A stretch of 64,000 nt of DNA, taken from Didymella arachidicola (lineage: Eukaryota; Ascomycota; Dothideomycetes; Pleosporales; Didymellaceae). The position numbers and the translations under genes are program-made. The notes under the pieces were generated by a model. That model had not been told where the DNA came from. It saw only the letters and a program-made list of their open reading frames with translations, and did not search any database. Where the stretch lies: the NCBI GenBank assembly GCA_016630955.3, contig CM049988.1, forward strand, positions 930,001 to 994,000. The letters run 5' to 3'. Below are positions 41,513 through 53,745 of this stretch, in pieces. Position 1 is the first letter of the stretch. Each line of letters opens with the position of its first letter.

Positions 41513-42070
41513 CTGTTCTTCGGAGGCACACTAGCCAGTATTGTCGGCGGACTCTGGGCACTTGGCGTTTTCATTGTCGTCATCGGAGCTGGCATTCCTG
41601 TTCAAAGTGTGCCCAACACATATGGGGTGGTCATTTTGGGACATCTGCTTTCGCGTATCGGCTTCGGCCATGTATACATCGCGGCAGGTTTGTATGCTGC
41701 CGAGCTTGCGCCTCGAATGCTTCGCGGTAGCTTCATCGGTACTGTGACTCAGTTTGCGTATCAGTTGAGAACGTTGACATCTTCTGGAATAGGTACGGCA
41801 AGAGTTGTGAAGTCACTATATAACGTAGCTTGACTGGTGTCGACTTTCGTCTAGATCCCTGCCGAATGGGCCTCCATTGTCCTCAGCTTCTGGTATCTGC
41901 TTTTTCGCAGTACGGAGGAACGGACGCAGTGCCGATTCGTCATTCAGAGCCGCTGATGGTTAGCCGCTTCAGGGTTGGTGTTCGTGCTCAGGTTAAGCCA
42001 TCAAATTCCACCCGAGGAATGTCTACATACATCAATGCACTGCTGGTGGGACCGCGTAGCCACTCCTGAG
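41513..42070 (+). pseudogene. Decayed MFS sugar transporter
   Basis: From 41513 to 41833 one frame reads like two to three membrane helices of a sugar porter. It contains GHLLSRIGFGHVYIAAGLYA followed by AELAPRMLRGSFIGTVTQF, the family motif in which a G-R helix is followed by E-x-A-P and R-G. The frame is preceded by an in-frame TAG and ends at 41833; beyond it only scattered fragments remain (IPAEWASIVLSFWYLLF near 41860). No start codon or complete set of helices survives. The gene lies between the GH127 gene and a transcription factor and may once have imported a related sugar, which is inference. Confidence 0.65.
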
Positions 42071-42113
42071 GCATCTTCACCCGAACTAATCATCAGGAGC
42101 GAGTGCTAGTGTG

Positions 42114-45100
42114 ATGGAATCCGAAGTCCAATTAGCTCCTGCCTCAGCGTCCCTGACCTGTGCGCGCTGCGACTGCTCCTTCAAGTATGTCCTCACTAAC
42201 ACTAAAGCGACTGCCTGCTGACCGTATCGCCGACGCCTGGAGCATCTGAGGAGGCACGAGCGTATCCATGATGTCACGAAGCGCTTCGCATGCACAATGT
42301 GTCCCAAGCTGTTCACTCGAAGGTACCGGTGGCTCTAGCACGGGATGATAGCGTAGACGCAAAACAACTGATGCACTCTACAGCGACATTCTTCGGCGCC
42401 ACGAGACCACCCATGCTGTCGCAGCACAAGTCAACGGTGTACGCACAATGAATATGCGTGCCTGTACTGAATGCGCCAAATCTAGGGAGCGGTGTAGTAA
42501 GAGCCACCCATGCCAAAGATGCATGAACAAGGGCCTCCGCTGCGTGTATCCCCGACCTCGACTTGCAGGACGGCTACAGAATAGCCGCTTTAGCCAAAAT
42601 TCATCAGCGAACATCTTCGAGGCAGGTCAGCAGTGCCATATCCCAGTCGCCAACTCAACTCTTTTGAACGAGCCTGTTAGGATAGACCAGCACCCTCAGC
42701 CAACCGCAGCTACTATGCCGGGCGCATATAATCCGTTTCACCAGATGGCTTCAATTGAGATGCCTGATTACTCACAAGTCCAGCCAATCCAAGCCACGAT
42801 GGATCTACCGATGAACTGGTTGCCTTCAGATGAGTCTCTTGTAATTGACTACGATAGTATTGTCGGCCTAGGTATAGGATCTCTGGACTTCTTCTCTCTT
42901 CCTGATTCCACCATAGGTCTTGCAGCTGCTCAGGGTGTGCTTCAAGAAGCCGTCACTACCTATGGTACTAGTGGAGCCCAGCGACATCACCACATCACAA
43001 CCACATCGCAACGCGGCGTTGATCATGTGACCGATGGTATCGGTACGCCCTGGAATGATCCTTCGCCAAGTACCGTTGGCAGCTGCGTGTCAATGGAGTC
43101 ACCACGTTCCACAGCACACTCTCTTTCACTCAGTGAAGTCCCAGGCGGCCTGTACGCGACGAGTGTTGACGGAGCCCGGATGCCATGCACAGTTAGAGCT
43201 CGGAGGGCTAATCGCCTGCTCCCAGGTGCACGACCCATACGACCACTGAACAACATCCACACTCATCCCCGCGAGGAAGACTACAGACTGGAGTTTCTTG
43301 ACGTGAGCCACATCGCTGTGGATAATGCAATCCTTGAATCGACAGAGAATGGTACACGTGCTACGCATTCGCTTTCGAATACAACCTATCGTAGCATTAT
43401 ACAAGCTTTCACAAGCCTCTGTCTCAACGACGGGTCGAGCTACCCGACCTACAAAACATCCCGATTTCCGGAGCTCTCCTCGCTCAATCTGTGCGTAGAG
43501 CTGTACTTCGTAAACTTCAACCCAATCATGCCTCTACTGCACGAGGCTGTTGTCTGGCTGGACGATCACTGGATATTGGCCCTGGCGGTAGCTGCATTAG
43601 GCTGTCAGTATCTTGAGGCCGATGAGTATGCACAGATGGTTGAACCCATGCATGAGTTTCTGAGAAGGGCAATCGTAACCGAGTTTTCTGTAGAGAGAAT
43701 GGGTACTGTAGACCAGAGTCGGCATGGTCTTGCATTCGCCCAAGCGGTGGTATTGGGTCAAGTCGGCATGCTATACGCAGGCTCTACTAAGCTATTGCAG
43801 TTCGCGAAAGCTCAACGCAGTAGCTTGATCGAGCTAGCACGTATGTTACTCGCCCCTGTAACGTCGATCGAGCCCACTCAATGGAACTCGCAATATGGCA
43901 GTAACGAAAGCATCGGAGGGACTTCCTGGGAGCTAGCCATGCTCAACGAGTGCAAACGAAGGCTTGTCCATTCAATTTTTGTAAGCCAAATCGACCTTCG
44001 AGTATCCTGTACCAGCCGCTGAAATACTATAGCTTTTGGACTGCATGGGTGTTTATCAATTTCAGCAGCATTCAGTCGTTCCACTGGACTTTTTGGGCGT
44101 CTCATTGCCTAATGACAAGCTCTGGCAACTGACTTCTCCTGAGGACTGGATTTCACATTCGGCTTCTATAACAGGTAAGTACCCTGCATGTGTGTGCGCA
44201 TGTTTCTGACGTACTTAAGATATGCCCTGCTTGTCGTCAGCAGTCGCGTCACTCTTTCGCGAAAAGCGGATCATGACGGACCTGGGTCAATTTAGTCGAG
44301 TCATTCTCCTGCACGGTGTCTACAGAGAAATCTTTCAGCTCAAAGATTGCTTGACAAGGCCGCTTAGCAATTGGGTTCCATCTATACAGCCTTCTGGCAC
44401 TGATATCAACACTAGTCCCACCAGTCCGTTGAACATGGATTGCGGCGGGAAAAGGCTACTTACCAGCTGGCGCAACGCGGCTCTCGACTGCGTTGACGTA
44501 CTGCACTGGGCTGCAAACGGCACCATTGCTCTCCAAGCAGGTGCAGAGCATCCGACTGTGCTTCATTTACATCTCTCCAGGACTATTTTGCTTGCCCCGC
44601 TCGATAAATTCCAGGCTTTGGCTGATGCGGTGGTGTCACTTGCACAAGACACGAAGCGAACACAGCCTTTACAACTGGCTGGTCGTCAAAGCCTCGCCAA
44701 AGCCGAGCAAGATATCCTGGAATGGGCACAACGAGATGCTTGTCACGCACGCTTAGCTGTACTGCACAGCGGCTGTTTATTCTGGCACATCAGAAGATAC
44801 AGTTGTAGAGCATTCTACGAGCCAATGGCTGTGGTTCTAGCCACGCTGACCATATGGGCGTACAGTTCATATGCATCGAAGACAGCAGAAGGTCCTGAAC
44901 ACCCACATAGCAGATCGGTCCATAGTAGCGAGACTGAAGGCAATGGTCGGCCTACCAGGGAATCTGTCGGCGATGATCGAGACATTGAAAGCTCACAATC
45001 TCCACTTGACGACGACGATGTGGAGCCAGCACCGACCTTTATCCATCTCGACCGGCCAAATGACGATGAGATGGTACAAGCTTTCGTCCGATTTGGCACA

Positions 45101-45295
45101 TCTACTGCTATGAGAGCCAACATCGCAGGAGTGGGAAATATATATTCTACCAAGGGTCCAGCGCGGATACTAAGAGAGGGCCGAAAGATCTTGGCTACAG
45201 TATCTACGGCTTGGGGACGCACAGCACGATTCACATCTGTCCTAGAAACCCTTGAGGAAATCTCCTCCGGTCGCGTCACCCTAGAATCTGGGTGA
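42114..45295 (+). CDS. C2H2 plus Zn(II)2Cys6 transcription factor, possibly impaired
   Basis: Segments: 42114-42184, about 42224-42322, 42384-43980, 44033-44174 and 44220-45295. The first two and the start of the third encode two C2H2 fingers (CARCDCSF...HLRRHERIH, then CTMCPKLF...LRRHETTH). A C6 cluster follows at once (CTECAKSRERCSKSHPCQRC, then C), then a long linker and a fungal transcription-factor domain (LCVELYFVNFNPIMPLLHE). Proteins with this C2H2+C6 order are known in ascomycetes as RegA-like regulators. Introns 2-4 have clean GT-AG ends and fit in phase. The first has donor GTATGT and a CTAAC branch site, but there is no AG where the frame resumes near 42224. Either the gene is damaged or translation starts later, for example at ATG 42448, which lies just before the C6 cluster. 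Confidence 0.65.
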
Positions 45296-45713
45296 CAACA
45301 GAGGTGAATATTGAAGTCTGTGAGGAACAACGGGCTGGGCCGTCAAAGATTGGCATCTCTTCATGCTTGGAGCGGGGCTCGAGGAAGCCGTACTGCACAG
45401 CATGCGACCAGCGAGATCTCAATTCGAGGGCCCACTATCAAAAGCGTAAAGAACGTCATCGTAGATATGCAGGCGTAATCGGGGATGTTAGAAATTTCAG
45501 CCACCCATGCATATTCGAAGATCTAACTGCGATTGTTCCCGCTTATAATTAACGACATCATCAGCAAGTATGTCTTTCTGGGACACTAACGATAATTGCA
45601 CGGAAATCCTTCTTTCAGATAATGTAGTCTTTAATGTGCACGATCAAAGATGACCGAATATATCTTCAGAGGTATTCCACACTCGGGGGTTGCACATCCT
45701 TGCTCCAGTGCAG
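45296..45713. other. Intergenic between convergent genes
   Basis: Short frames only; nothing supported. Confidence 0.35.
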
Positions 45714-47383
45714 TCATGCACTAATAGCTGAGATTCGGCACATCAGCGGCCTCTTTATCCACATGGCGAATGTTTGCTGATCGAACCAGTTTTCGTGTGG
45801 ATCGCACAAATGCATATCGAACATCAACAGAATCGAAGCTAGGATCATCTTCATCTCATGCATGGCCATATTCTGCCCGATGCAATTCTTTGGGCCATAG
45901 CCAAATGGCTGATGAGCTTCGCGCGCATCGTTCGCATAGTATGGGTCGCCGAGCCATCTTTCTGGTGCGAACTTGTCTGGATCCCGAAAGTTTACGGGAC
46001 AATGGTATGTAGAATACTGGTGAACAGAGACACGCGTATCCTGTGGAATCCATCTGCCGAGGACCATCTACCCACCTGGGGGGATAATTCGCGGGACGCC
46101 GATTGGTACAGGGGGGTACATTCGGAGCGTTTCCTTCAAACAGGCACGTAGGACTCTGCACTCAGAGAGGCTGTCGAAAGTGACGTCTTCTGCCCGAGTG
46201 AAGCGAGTACGAATCTCAGTGGTGAAGCGATTCTATTGCTCGGGGTTGGAAAGCAACAGGTGGGTGACACCACTCAGCAAGGTAGCTGTAACGTGGTATT
46301 TAGTTAGTATGGATCTTGTGGTGAGGCGGGATCTGCTTACCCGTCGTTTCTGAACCCGCAAACATGAAGAGCTCGGCGTTGGAGTGCATTTCTTCCAAGG
46401 ACAAAACCTCATTGCCGGCTTCTTGGGTTGTGAGTACAAGGTTCCAGACATCCGGATTTTCAGAGCCTTCTTGCAGCCTTTGATCCACGCGATCTGCGGA
46501 GAATTGACAATGGACTTTTCGCTGAGCCGTGATAGACTTGGGTTCAATACAGGAAAAAATCATGTTCAGGATAGGATAATATGCTATCATGGTTGCAAAA
46601 GGAATCATTCTGAGGGACTGGAAGACCGACTTGACCCATGGGCTGAACTTGTTTTCCCAAAGCATACCCAGAGAATGTCCACAACAGAGCTGAGCCATTA
46701 TGTCAAACGTCGTGAAGTTGTATGGTTGAGTCATCTCGACGGCTTCTGCCGTCTCGGCGTATTGATTGAGTTTGGACAAGAGGATTTGAACGCTGAACAC
46801 GTGTAAGTCCCGAGACAAGGGCGTTGGTGTGGGAAGGTGACCTACTAGCTGCGGAACAGAGACTCCTGTTTCTTGAGCGCCTTGTCAGAAAAAGCGGGAG
46901 AAAACAGGCGTCGAACGCGAGCACGATCCTCGACAGTCGCTCCATTCATGCTTCGAACGCCCTTCCTTGTCAGTTCCTTCCACGGATATGTTGTCATGTA
47001 CTTACATTCACGGGCTGCATCAACACCTCATAAGCGGTATCCAGCTCGCGTTTCCCTTTCTGGTAGCCATTGATGTCTTTCCATGCTTCACCAGCAGTAG
47101 AACTCACGTCTGTCGGCCCGTAACGCACCAGGGAGCCGTACTTGAGGTGAAGCTGGTGCATCCAATGAACATCTTTGCCACGCACGTGCACAATCCAATA
47201 GGGAATCCGACTGATAGCACAGAGCTTAGGGCCAGGCACCACGGCGAGTGGATGGAGTGTTAGTGAGTAAATTACACTGAGGACGTAGCAACTAACAATG
47301 CAAGAGAAGATAGCCACAAGAAGGGAACAGCTCTTGCCGAGGTTTTCCAGAGAGACACGGCCCGCTTGGTTAAGCGACGCCAT
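45714..47383 (-). pseudogene. Cytochrome P450 with two in-frame TAG stops
   Basis: Four exons fit with good splice sites: 47383-47006, 46961-46846, 46792-46341 and 46285-45714. The product has an N-terminal membrane anchor, a PGP hinge, the I-helix AGSETTG, the ExxR helix (KETLRMYPP), FAPERW and the heme loop FGYGPKNCIGQ with its Cys ligand. Two TAG codons interrupt the last exon, at 46235-46233 (after NPEQ) and 46070-46068 (after IPPGG). The sequence around them is otherwise normal and in frame, so loss looks recent. The type resembles fungal P450s of secondary metabolism (trichothecene C-15 hydroxylase-like). The donor after the second exon (TA then GTAGGT) was chosen to avoid two TAGs. Confidence 0.8.
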
Positions 47384-47876
47384 AGGAAGGTAAATCTAGA
47401 ATTTATTACTGGAAGATAGAGCACTAAAAAGTTGCTTTATATGCACGCTGACATGTTAAGCGAATCTTGATGCAGTCAGCGCAATATGACCAGGGACCAG
47501 CCCACTTTCCGCATAGGTCGCTTGCAGAGCTAATATGTCGTTGAGGGGAAAGCGCTTGTTGCACAGCAAAGTCAAAGGAGTAAAGCCTGATTGAGTCTAG
47601 AGCCGCTCCTACTCATTATCGTATCAACGGAAGATATCTTATTTTTCATATGTGATATTCCTCTCAATATCAAGCCTACTATCTAGATGTCTCCTTTAAC
47701 TTTGCAAAAGCATTATCTCTTGACTCAAAAATTAGATTACCACAACTACATGGATAGTTTGAAGACCGAAGGCTTCAACATGCTTAATGCATTGTGTTCC
47801 TGTGGATGCCCTGCTCGATGCTCTGGATTAGCAGTTTTGATGGTAGATACCAGGCTTGCCGCATTTATACAGTGTG
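47384..47876. other. Intergenic, AT-rich
   Basis: Upstream of the P450 and downstream of the hydrolase. Nothing supported. Confidence 0.35.
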
Positions 47877-49598
47877 TCATGCGCGCTCCTCCTCGTTGAG
47901 CTTCAGACCCCTCTCAATGAGTCGCTCGACCCATCCCTGGAACTCTTGTCTCATCTCCACAGGCAGCACGTGACCCTGTCCCTTGACAAAATGCTTCTCA
48001 ACCTCACCCTCTTCCCAAACATCCGCTTCGTCCTCAATTCCGAGCCAGTTCTCTGTACCAGTCTTGCCCTGACCCTTTTCGAGGCCACGCCACAGCACTA
48101 CTCCGTGCGGGAACGTAATCATTTGGTCCTGAGTGCCATGAACAACCATAATGCGCTTCTTGCCTACAGTCTGGGCAATCTGCTGCAGCTGCTCAGGGCT
48201 CTTGTTATGCCAGCCGGCAGCAATGAGCTGCAATATAAATCCAGGCTTTGCGAAGTACTCGGGGTGCTGGCGTTTCCACAATTCGTTGGCAGCAAAGCGG
48301 TCACCGTTGGTAGGGAAAGAACGAACGACAGGCTCGAGGGCGTCGGGTGCATCGAGCCAGGCGGGAGTGTAAAGATTCCTCTTCACGCCTTCGATTTGCG
48401 CGTCAATTGATTTGGGGATCAGAAGATTCGCGCGATTGTACAGGTTCTCAATGAAGCCAGTCGTGCGAAAGACACCCGCAGCGGTGGAAACAAGAGATAG
48501 TGTGCAGATACGGGATGGAATGAGCATTGCCTATGGTCAGTCTCAGCTTCTTGTCTCATACGCCATCACCAAGTCTTTGGTGCATCTCATTTCCTGAGCT
48601 TTGACCTTAGCACGTGGTGTAGGCTGGGGGTGGGTGGATCGAAGTGGGGCCATGATCAGGTACATGGTCGCCTAGCAAGGGTGTGCCTGATCGTCAGGTC
48701 GACAGGATCGTGCGGGTGGACGACAATTGCTACCTGTGGCGCAGCGTTCCAGGTAGTCTTATGAACGGAAGCTGTACCTCCCGCGATCCTCAGGACAACG
48801 ATATCTCGACCGGGAATATCGTTCCCTGAGGAATACGGACTGGAGCTCAATGCACATGTATGGAGTCAGACTTACTACTTCTTGGGCGATCATGCCGCCC
48901 ATGCTGATTCCGATGACATGCAGTTGACGCCTGTCGGTCCAGCCTAGATGATCAATGACCTCAAGTACATCTTTGGCCATCTCCGATGTCGAGTATCTTG
49001 CTCTGGGCTTATTCGAGTCACCGATCCCGCGATTGTCGTACACCAGACAAGAGTATTTGTCTGCTTGGGTGTGTCCAAAATCTTTGGTTTGGCGTTGCCA
49101 TGCATACTTCATGCCGCCAAGGCCCATGATCCACTGCAATTTGTCAGTGGTTCCATCCTGAGATGATGCTGGGGTCAAAGATTGATGCAGGTGAGCTTGC
49201 GACCTCAAGGCAGCAAGTATGACGGGGGCGACAGTTAGACGGAGATCTTGGAAGCGTGTTCCGAAGGCAGTCTTGACCACCTGAGACGTGAGGTCGAAGG
49301 CTGAGACGGTCAATGCGACTGAAACGAAACGTGACAGCATGCTGCCTCCCGCAACGAGCACGAAATAAGGCAGAAATGGGATTTTAGCGTTTCGTGCCTC
49401 ATGGCGACAGTGTCAAAAAGACCATAAACTCACAATAATCTTGCGGTCGCCATGACCGTGCACTTCGTAGGCAATGTTGATGGGGCCACCTCGATCCTTT
49501 GCAACAGCAACTTTCCCTTCGCGGTCAGGCTTGAGCTTCCAGATAGTGTGCTCATACTCTGGGTGCTTCTGCAGCTCCTCAGCAGATAGCGGTGCCAT
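47877..49598 (-). CDS. Alpha/beta hydrolase
   Basis: Three exons (49598-49434, 49133-48876, 48530-47877) give 358 aa. The start MAPLSAEELQKHPEYEHTIW is at ATG 49598. The core shows a strand (INIAYEVHGHGDRKII), WIMGLGGMKYAW at the oxyanion region, SCLVYDNRGIGDS, the nucleophile elbow GISMGGMIAQE (Ser), HGTQDQMI (Asp) and GQGHVLP (His), so the catalytic triad is complete. Both introns are unusually long for this window (300 and 345 bp), but the joins are in phase and restore family sequence. The substrate is unknown; similar proteins act on esters, lactones or epoxides. Confidence 0.75.
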
Positions 49599-50436
49599 GT
49601 TCGATGTACTTGACGCAGAAGCAAGACTGACGGTTGCGCGTTAGTCAGCGTGCAGAGCCAGGAGTATGGGCTGGTGGTGCCAAGTGATCAAGCTGCGACG
49701 AGCGTGGCGCAGCCCAGCACGTTAGGTTGGCGAGTCCTATCTGGAGCTAACGTCGCTCGGCTGCTGGGAGGGATCCTTCCACGATCATGCCAGATGCACA
49801 TCACGTCACACCAAGAAGTACTCACAGAGTATGCCGACGTGCAAAAGATACAAAGTCAATCTGATGTGGCGATGAGGTCGACTTAGAGTTGTTCGATGTG
49901 AGTCGATTGCCTGCAATCGATGCCGAGGCTCCACAGGGAGTGGGCTCGAACGATCAGACTAAGCCGAGTTGGGTCAGCACAGTTGCATCTCGCGCGAACA
50001 ACAGACGGCAGTCATCATGATCTCCGACGCGTTAAAGCTTAGCTGTGGGTGCGAGGAAACGTCCAGGCTGCCTCTTTAGTCTATATATTTGCCATAAGAC
50101 ACCATTTGCGCGAATTGCTCGTCAATCGCAGCTGGACGCTTTCAGACCTTCGCCCTTTGGTCCGACCTGACCCCCACCGCGCGCATCACTGCAATACGTC
50201 AAACAAGCTTCTGCCTCACCCGCACACTGCTTGACGCTATCCGGCCACCTGCAGGTCTGCGACGGCATTTCCAAGTCTCTGCTGATGAGCTACCTGGCAC
50301 TGTTTCAGCTGGCCTAGAATTTAGCTCCGCCTTTCCATCGAGCACGTCCATCCCACCAACACTGCGACCCCCATCCAAGACAGCAGGTAGCGACTGCACG
50401 CACCCCACATCCCTGAATCCGACTGCACTTGCCACC
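49599..50436. promoter_or_regulatory. Divergent upstream region
   Basis: About 840 bp between the hydrolase and the Zn2Cys6 factor. The part before 50436 is pyrimidine-rich and CAC-rich, typical of a fungal 5' UTR. No specific site is claimed. Confidence 0.35.
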
Positions 50437-53359
50437 ATGAACACCTCACCGAACGGCTACTACGGCGCACCGCCGCCAATGATGAACCCGCCGCCTCCGC
50501 GCATCTTTGGCAGCGGCCAGTTCGATCCATCGCAGCTTCCCCAAAACATGTTTGCGCAGGACAATATGGACGACCACAATGACCAGGGCGATCCAAAGAG
50601 GAGAAGGATAGCCAGGGTACATACAATGGAGAGGAGAGTGTGACGACGCTGACAAGTTATAGGCCTGCGATATGTGCCGAAAGAAGAAGATCAAGTGTGA
50701 TGGCAAGATGCCCTCGTGCACGCATTGCCAGAACTACAAGACAGAGTGCATATTCACGCAAGTGGAGAAGAAGCGTCAGCCGCCGAAAGGGTGTGTCTGC
50801 AATGGCTGCAACTGTGCAACACCTCAGACTGATCATATACAGCGCCAAGTACATCGAAGGCCTCGAGAACCGTCTAGCACGCATGGAGTCGCTCATGCGT
50901 CTTTCTGGCGTGCTACCCGAAGACGACGACGGCAGCACCGACCTTGCAACCATCGAAAAGCGATTAGCCGACCGAGCTGGTCGTTCAACAACACCCAGAC
51001 AAAGTATGTCAGAAGACAGGGGGCAGTCGATAGTGCCTCAATCAGGCACATCCACGAGCTCTGGCACGCCAGCACAACCGACCCTGCCGAGCCCGAGAAG
51101 TGGCACAGCTTCACCCGACCCAGAGACCCAAGAAGAGGGGGAAGGGAAAGGGAAAGATGGCGAAGATGCGCTTGCGGAGATGATGTGCTCTCTGGTGACA
51201 AACAACTACGGCGAGACTAGATATATCGGTCAGTCCCCTCGATAGCGTCCATCTGGATCGTTGCTAAATCGCGCAGGCTCGTCATCAGGATTCTCCATCT
51301 TCTCGCCGAAGGGCATTCAGTGGGTGAACGAAAAGACAGGGGACAACTCCTTCCAACACATGATTTCCACAGCAGCAGTAGAGGATAACAAGTGGATACA
51401 ATGGCGACCAGACGTATTCCAGGACATCTTCAAACGCCGAGTGTACAAGCAACTACCTCCGAAGCACGAGGCCCTCTCGTTGATGAAGGACTACTTCGAG
51501 AACTTCAACTGCATGTTCCCGCTATTTCATGAGCCGACTTTCATGCACCTTGTGGACAAACATTACTCGAAAGATCCCTACGAAGGCTCTGGTTGGTGGG
51601 CTAGCTTGAACGTTGTTTTGGCCTTTGCTCACCGTCTGCGAGTTATGAGCAATCTCGTACCCGCAGAAGAGGACGAGAAGGCGTGGCAATACTTGAAGAA
51701 TGCCATGAGTGTCATGGTAGAGCTGACGATGCGCAACACAGATTTGCTCAGTGTACAAGCTTTGTTGGGCATCGGGCTGTTCTTGCTCGGCACACCCAAT
51801 CCGCAACCCACATACTTCTTCGTTGCGACTGCAATGCGACTCGCCCATAGTATTGGGTTGCACAAGAAAGGAGCCAACTTCAACCTCAACAGCGCCGAAG
51901 TCGAGCAACGGAAGCGCGTATTCTGGATTGCTTACATGCTTGATAAGGACATATGTCTGCGTTCCGGACGACCACCGATTCAAGATGATGACGATATGAA
52001 CGTGGACCTTCCCAGCGAGTTCCCTGCCGACAACATTGGCAATATCCCACTTGCGGACGGAAAGGGCACTATGAACCTGTTCCGCCTTATGTGCACGTTC
52101 TCTATCATTCAGAGCAAGGTCTACAAGGGCCTGTACTCGGTCAAGGCCGGAAAACAGACAGATGGAGAACTTCTCAACACAATAGGCGAACTGGACAGAG
52201 AGCTTGAGAACTGGAAAGATGGCATCGCCCTTGAGTTTCGACCAGAGCATGACATCAAAGCCTCTCACACGCCACTCATCCTCCAGGTAGCAGTACTACA
52301 TCTCGGCTACTACAATTGTTTGACGACAATTCACCGTATGAGTGTGCATCACGGATACTGGACTAGTCGACTCTCAAACTTTGCCATACAAGGGCTCAAT
52401 GCCCGCCCGTTGAATCCTCGTGTGTTCATGTCAGCACAGCTTTGTGTACAAGCCGCACGAGCATCAATCCACCTTCTCAAGTACATCCCTAAGGGGGATT
52501 TATCTTGCGTGTGGTTGGTCATCTACTTTCCAGTTACAGCACTTGTCACATTGTTCGCCAATATCCTGCAAAATCCACAGGATACCCGGTCAAGGTCAGA
52601 CCACAAGCTCATGAAGCTAGTGGTCAATTTCTTGAACATGTTGAACGACGAGCAAGGCAGTGGCAGTGTCAAGCGAATGTGTAGCGTGTGTGCTGAATTC
52701 GAACGCATTGTGGCCATTGTGCTTGACAAGGCTGACAGAGAGCACACGTCACGCCGCAAGCGAAAGCAGGGCGACAGTGAACAGGATGCTCAGATCGAAG
52801 CTATAGTAGCCGAGTTGTTATCGATAAGACGCGAGTCTCATTCGCAATCATCGCCAAATGTAGCCCCGTCACCACAGCAACAGACCCCCCAACAAGAGGG
52901 CCTTATCTTTAATCCTGACTTCCACGGCTTCAACGAGGTAGGAGCTCCAATCTGATCACATGCCACATATACTGACTTCTTCAGCCCTTCCCATTTTCGC
53001 CAAATTTCACACACGCCTCACTACAGGCGAATACTCCGATGCGTCAATACGGCTCGCCATCCATGACTGCACAAATGCTCCAACAACAGGGCGGTCTTCC
53101 GTTGACAACAGGTGCTGATGTGAATGGCATCAACAATAATCTCAACTCGATAGCTATGGGCCAATTCGACCAAACGTTCAACAACGTACCGCAAGATCTG
53201 TGGAAGATGCCCATGACACTCGAATGGGACTGGGCGGATATGACGGGATACAATGGCTTTGAGGATGGCATCAGCATGAATGGCGTCATGCCAGATTTTT
53301 CGCAATCAGACCACGGAACGAGCCAGTTCAACCATAACAACATGAACGGCGGGCGATGA
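50437..53359 (+). CDS. Zn(II)2Cys6 transcription factor with fungal_trans domain
   Basis: Five exons (50437-50616, 50663-50790, 50843-51228, 51277-52937, 52985-53359) give 909 aa; all phases agree. Residues 1-60 are Pro/Asn-rich. The C6 cluster (ACDMCRKKKIKCDGKMPSC, then C-x6-C) spans about 61-90, preceded by basic KRRRIAR. A short coiled-coil dimerisation helix follows (YIEGLENRLARMESLMRL). The regulatory domain covers about 235-650, with FPLFHEPTFMHLVDKHY, ALLGIGLFLLGT, ATAMRLAHSIGLHKK and the RVFWIAYMLDKDICLRSGRPP signature. The tail is Gln/Asn-rich with an acidic aromatic patch (MTLEWDWADMTGYNGF) that may be an activation domain. It should bind CGG-type sites in the nucleus. Target genes cannot be told from sequence. 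Confidence 0.88.
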
Positions 53360-53745
53360 TGAAATCATACGGGAGTTACATTGCGGAGTTACAACCCTTC
53401 TCATCCTTAATGTCGATAATGTCGAATGTATAGTTTATGATCCAAGGGAAACTAGAGAAACGGTTGTAGTAGGAAATTAGGGCAATAAGCTCATACTTGC
53501 TCATGTATTAATGAATGTCTTCGAGTCTTGTACCAATAAACCTCTACTACACAAAGCTCTTGAACGCTTAAAGCGAAGCGTTCGATGCCGCAGACCTCGG
53601 CTTGCCCCGCGCTTGGGTCCGCCTGTCCGCCCAGGCAGAGCTACCCCCTCAGAACCTACATATGCCACCCTTCAAGCACTTCACGTAACGTCCCAATTTG
53701 ACCTCGAGGGCCTTTTCATACATTGGATTGTTCAGAACCAGTAAG
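53360..53745. other. Intergenic
   Basis: 3' flank of the transcription factor and upstream region of the GST-like gene. Nothing specific seen. Confidence 0.35.

Noticed and set aside
48532..48875. Coding-like frame within the second hydrolase intron
   Set aside because: Splicing from GTA/GTAAGT to the AG before GCAATG restores the family sequence; the inner frame has no similarity to it.
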